Below are positions 31,935 through 34,092 of a stretch of DNA of 34,092 bases, piece after piece. The stretch covers positions 1-34,092 of the forward strand of contig NZ_JUPI01000140.1 in the NCBI RefSeq assembly GCF_001074805.1, in the 5' to 3' direction. The notes under the pieces were generated by a model. It searched no databases. It was not told the origin of the DNA and was given only the letters and a program-made list of their open reading frames with translations. The number at the start of each line of letters is the position of its first letter. Position 1 is the first letter of the stretch. The position numbers were made by a program, and so were the translations under genes. The stretch is from Streptococcus parasanguinis (GTDB lineage: Bacteria > Bacillota > Bacilli > Lactobacillales > Streptococcaceae).

Positions 31935-33317
31935 ATGTTAGTCAAATTATTTTTTAAACAATGGCGGGCCAAGCTGACTCGTCTGTCTCCGGCAAGGCGA
32001 ATCTTTCTCAGCTTTGCCTTGCTTATCCTGGTGGGCTCGCTCTTATTGAGTCTGCCTTTTGTCCAGCAAGCGAGCTCAAAAGCAGGCTATATCGACCACC
32101 TCTTTACAGCGGTCTCCATGGTCTGTGTGACGGGGCTCTTTACCCAGTCGGTGGCTTCGACCTATAATGGTTTGGGGCAATTGATCTGTATGCTCTTGAT
32201 CCAGATCGGAGGCCTAGGGATCTTGACCTTTATTGGGCTCTTCTTTATGGAAGGTCGCCAAAAACTTAGTTACAAGGACCGGCAGACCATTCGGGACAGT
32301 TTTAGTTTTAGCAATAACCAGAGCTTGGCCCGTTTTGTCCGCTCCATCTTTATTACCACCTTTACCATCGAAGGGCTGGGGGCCCTGCTCCTCATGACCC
32401 GCTTTATCCCTCGCTTTGGCTGGGGGCATGGGATCTTTAACTCCATCTTTGTTGCGGTCTCGGCCTTTTGTAATGCGGGCTTTGATAATTTTGGAGGCGA
32501 TAGTATGATGAGCTTCCAGACCGATTGGTTGGTCAATCTGACCTTGTCTGCCCTTATTATTACTGGAGGCTTGGGCTTCATGGTCTGGTTTGACCTCGCC
32601 ACCAAGGCCCGCAATCAATCAGGACGGCGAACTCTTCGCTTCCATACCAAGGTGGTCCTCTGGTTAACGGCGGCGATCCTTCTCTTTGGGACAGTGACTA
32701 GTCTTATGACCGAGTTTAATAATCCAGCAACGATTGGGTCCCTTCCATTAGGAGAGAAGATCTTGGTCAGCTTCTTCCAAACTGTCAGTATGCGGACGGC
32801 TGGTTTTGCTTCGCTAGATTATACAGCAGTCCGGCCAGTGACGCTCTTTATCTATCTCTTGCAGATGTTCCTAGGTGGGGCACCAGGTGGGACAGCAGGG
32901 GGGATGAAGATCACCACCTTCTTGGTGCTGATTCTCTTAGCGCGCAAAGAGTTGCTCGGCTTGCCACATACCAACCTGGGTAAGCGCACCATCGCACCAG
33001 ACTTGGTCCAACGCTCTTTGGGGACGGCAGTGATTTTCCAGTTGACTTTTCTCCTTGGACTCTTTGGCCTTTGTCTCGTGACTCCGGATGGTCAACGCTT
33101 TTTGTACCTGGTCTTTGAGGTAGTATCGGCTCTAGCGACAGTAGGCGTGACAGCCAATGTGACCTCAACCTTAAATGGAGCAGGGCTGGGGATCATCATG
33201 GTGCTTATGTTTATCGGTCGGATCGGCCCCTTGACCCTTATGGTCAGTTTGAACAATTACAAAGCTAAGAAGGCAGATGCCTTGCAATATGCTAAAGCAG
33301 ACATCATTATCGGATAG
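31935..33317 (+). CDS. trkH: TrkH/KtrB-type potassium uptake membrane subunit
   Basis: This 460-residue protein has four repeated M1-P-M2 units. Each pore loop carries a filter-like T/S-x-G segment, such as SMVCVTGLFT, VSAFCNAGFDNF, SMRTAGFASLD and ATVGVTANVTS. It mediates K+ uptake, gated by a cytoplasmic RCK ring. The next gene encodes that partner. The start has no ribosome site but begins six bases after a -10 box. In pneumococcus the equivalent pair is controlled by cyclic di-AMP binding to the RCK subunit, which is likely here. Confidence 0.92.
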   Translation: MLVKLFFKQWRAKLTRLSPARRIFLSFALLILVGSLLLSLPFVQQASSKAGYIDHLFTAVSMVCVTGLFTQSVASTYNGLGQLICMLLIQIGGLGILTFIGLFFMEGRQKLSYKDRQTIRDSFSFSNNQSLARFVRSIFITTFTIEGLGALLLMTRFIPRFGWGHGIFNSIFVAVSAFCNAGFDNFGGDSMMSFQTDWLVNLTLSALIITGGLGFMVWFDLATKARNQSGRRTLRFHTKVVLWLTAAILLFGTVTSLMTEFNNPATIGSLPLGEKILVSFFQTVSMRTAGFASLDYTAVRPVTLFIYLLQMFLGGAPGGTAGGMKITTFLVLILLARKELLGLPHTNLGKRTIAPDLVQRSLGTAVIFQLTFLLGLFGLCLVTPDGQRFLYLVFEVVSALATVGVTANVTSTLNGAGLGIIMVLMFIGRIGPLTLMVSLNNYKAKKADALQYAKADIIIG

Positions 33318-33326
33318 GAGAAACTT

Positions 33327-33992
33327 ATGGCAAATCGAACCATTGGAATTTTAGGATTGGGAATTTTTGGACAGAGTGTCCTGAAAACTCTGCAGGACCA
33401 GGATGTGGATATTGTTGCAATTGATGATCACGAAGATGTGATTAATCAGTATGAATCCATGATTACAACTGGAATTGTCGGGGATATTACGGAGTTGGAC
33501 CTCTTGGATGCAGCAGATATTGGGAACTGTGACACGGTCGTCATCGCGACGGGTGAAAACTTGGAGTCCAGTGTGCTGGCTGTCATGCACTGTAAGGCCC
33601 TTGGCGTCGAGCACGTCATTGCCAAGGTCAAAAATGAAGTGACCAAAGAAGTTCTGGAAAAGATTGGGGCTGATCTGGTTATCCTGCCGGAGGTAGAAGC
33701 AGGCATGTCCCTCGCTAAAATGATTCTTTTCCAACACCGAATTGAAGTTTTCCAGTTGGATGAAGAAGTGGTGGTGGTCGAGTTTACGGTTCCAGCTAGC
33801 TGGGTAGGAAAGAGTATTCGAGAATTGGCGGTCAGAGACCAGTATCAACTCAATATCATCGGCTATCGAGATGGAGAAGACCAGCCCCTGCGGAGCCAGC
33901 TGGGCCCAGATTTTGTTTGGCCAGCTGAGGTACACGTGATGGCAGTGACAGACAACCAGTATCTGGATAGAATCCAAGACTTGTTAGACTAA
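33327..33992 (+). CDS. TrkA/KtrA-type RCK subunit (CabP-like)
   Basis: This 221-residue cytosolic regulator has an N-terminal Rossmann RCK_N domain (GLGIFGQSVLKTL, with IDDHED after the second strand) and a C-terminal RCK_C domain (about 140-221, EFTVPASWVGKSIREL). It forms the ring that gates TrkH. The pneumococcal counterpart, CabP, binds cyclic di-AMP through RCK_C, which then blocks K+ uptake. It starts 9 bases after trkH with a GGAG ribosome site and is in the same operon. Confidence 0.88.
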   Translation: MANRTIGILGLGIFGQSVLKTLQDQDVDIVAIDDHEDVINQYESMITTGIVGDITELDLLDAADIGNCDTVVIATGENLESSVLAVMHCKALGVEHVIAKVKNEVTKEVLEKIGADLVILPEVEAGMSLAKMILFQHRIEVFQLDEEVVVVEFTVPASWVGKSIRELAVRDQYQLNIIGYRDGEDQPLRSQLGPDFVWPAEVHVMAVTDNQYLDRIQDLLD

Positions 33993-34006
33993 TCGTGTAA
34001 TTGAGA

Positions 34007-34092
34007 GTGGGACAGAAATCGGTAATTCATTAGAATTCGATTTCGTCGTCCCACCTCCGCACAGTTGAGTAGGGCTGTAAAAGCTGATGAAA
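34007..34092 (+). repeat. Hairpin repeat running off the right edge
   Basis: A nested hairpin: GTGGGAC (34007-34013) with GTCCCAC (34048-34054), GAAATCG (34015-34021) with CGATTTC (34038-34044), and AATTC with GAATT around ATTA. The sequence then continues CTCCGCACAGTTGAGTAGGG to the end. I recall similar blocks repeated in intergenic regions of many streptococcal genomes. No second copy occurs in this window. Confidence 0.6.

Noticed and set aside
33351-33977. Open frame of 208 codons on the minus strand
   Set aside because: It mirrors the cabP-like gene over its whole length. Codon usage of the plus strand is clearly the coding one.

Overview
The window looks like a chromosomal segment of a Streptococcus, probably of the mitis/sanguinis type (S. 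parasanguinis-like). That assignment rests on gene content and style: LPXTG surface proteins, a SczA/CzcD zinc-efflux locus, a fused PabBC, a TrkH plus TrkA-type (CabP-like) potassium uptake pair, strong AAGGAG ribosome sites and extended -10 promoters. It is from memory of the families and not from a search. No tRNA, rRNA, CRISPR, phage or transposase gene is visible.

Layout. 1-4260: a structured repeat (cut by the left edge), a catabolite-repressible 6-phospho-beta-glucosidase, a small membrane-anchored hypothetical, and a two-component system. 4264-5979: a BcrAB-like ABC exporter convergent with that system. 5980-6396: intergenic, with a terminator and a complete second copy of the repeat. 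6397-9955: a PabBC/hydrolase pair divergent from an acyltransferase. 10215-15614: a giant Cna_B-repeat LPXTG adhesin. 15771-18949: a compact, GC-richer ECF transporter operon (S, T, A1, A2) behind its own promoter and a 5' leader with a nine-codon upstream ORF. It ends just before a 5'-truncated pnuC remnant. 19612-24240: an AEC transporter, a frameshifted small membrane gene, an HXXEE protein, and the zinc locus sczA-czcD-adh with two 15-bp palindromic operators. 24260-28558: a large SF2 helicase with a membrane segment, then a vWA-domain LPXTG protein. 28830-31903: a DeoR regulator and HAD phosphatase divergent from an acetyltransferase and nucleoside phosphorylase. 31935-33992: K+ uptake. 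The right edge enters another hairpin repeat.

The most interesting points: (1) the foreign-looking ECF operon appears to have replaced the promoter and 5' half of pnuC, a vitamin B3-precursor transporter gene; (2) its two ATPases are asymmetric, and every motif defect falls in the same composite ATP site; (3) its leader has a translatable uORF and alternative pairings that match no riboswitch I recognise; (4) the two copies of the intergenic repeat show compensatory base changes, so it is a conserved structure; (5) pabBC and trkH both have a -10 box six bases before the ATG and no Shine-Dalgarno, which predicts leaderless mRNAs.
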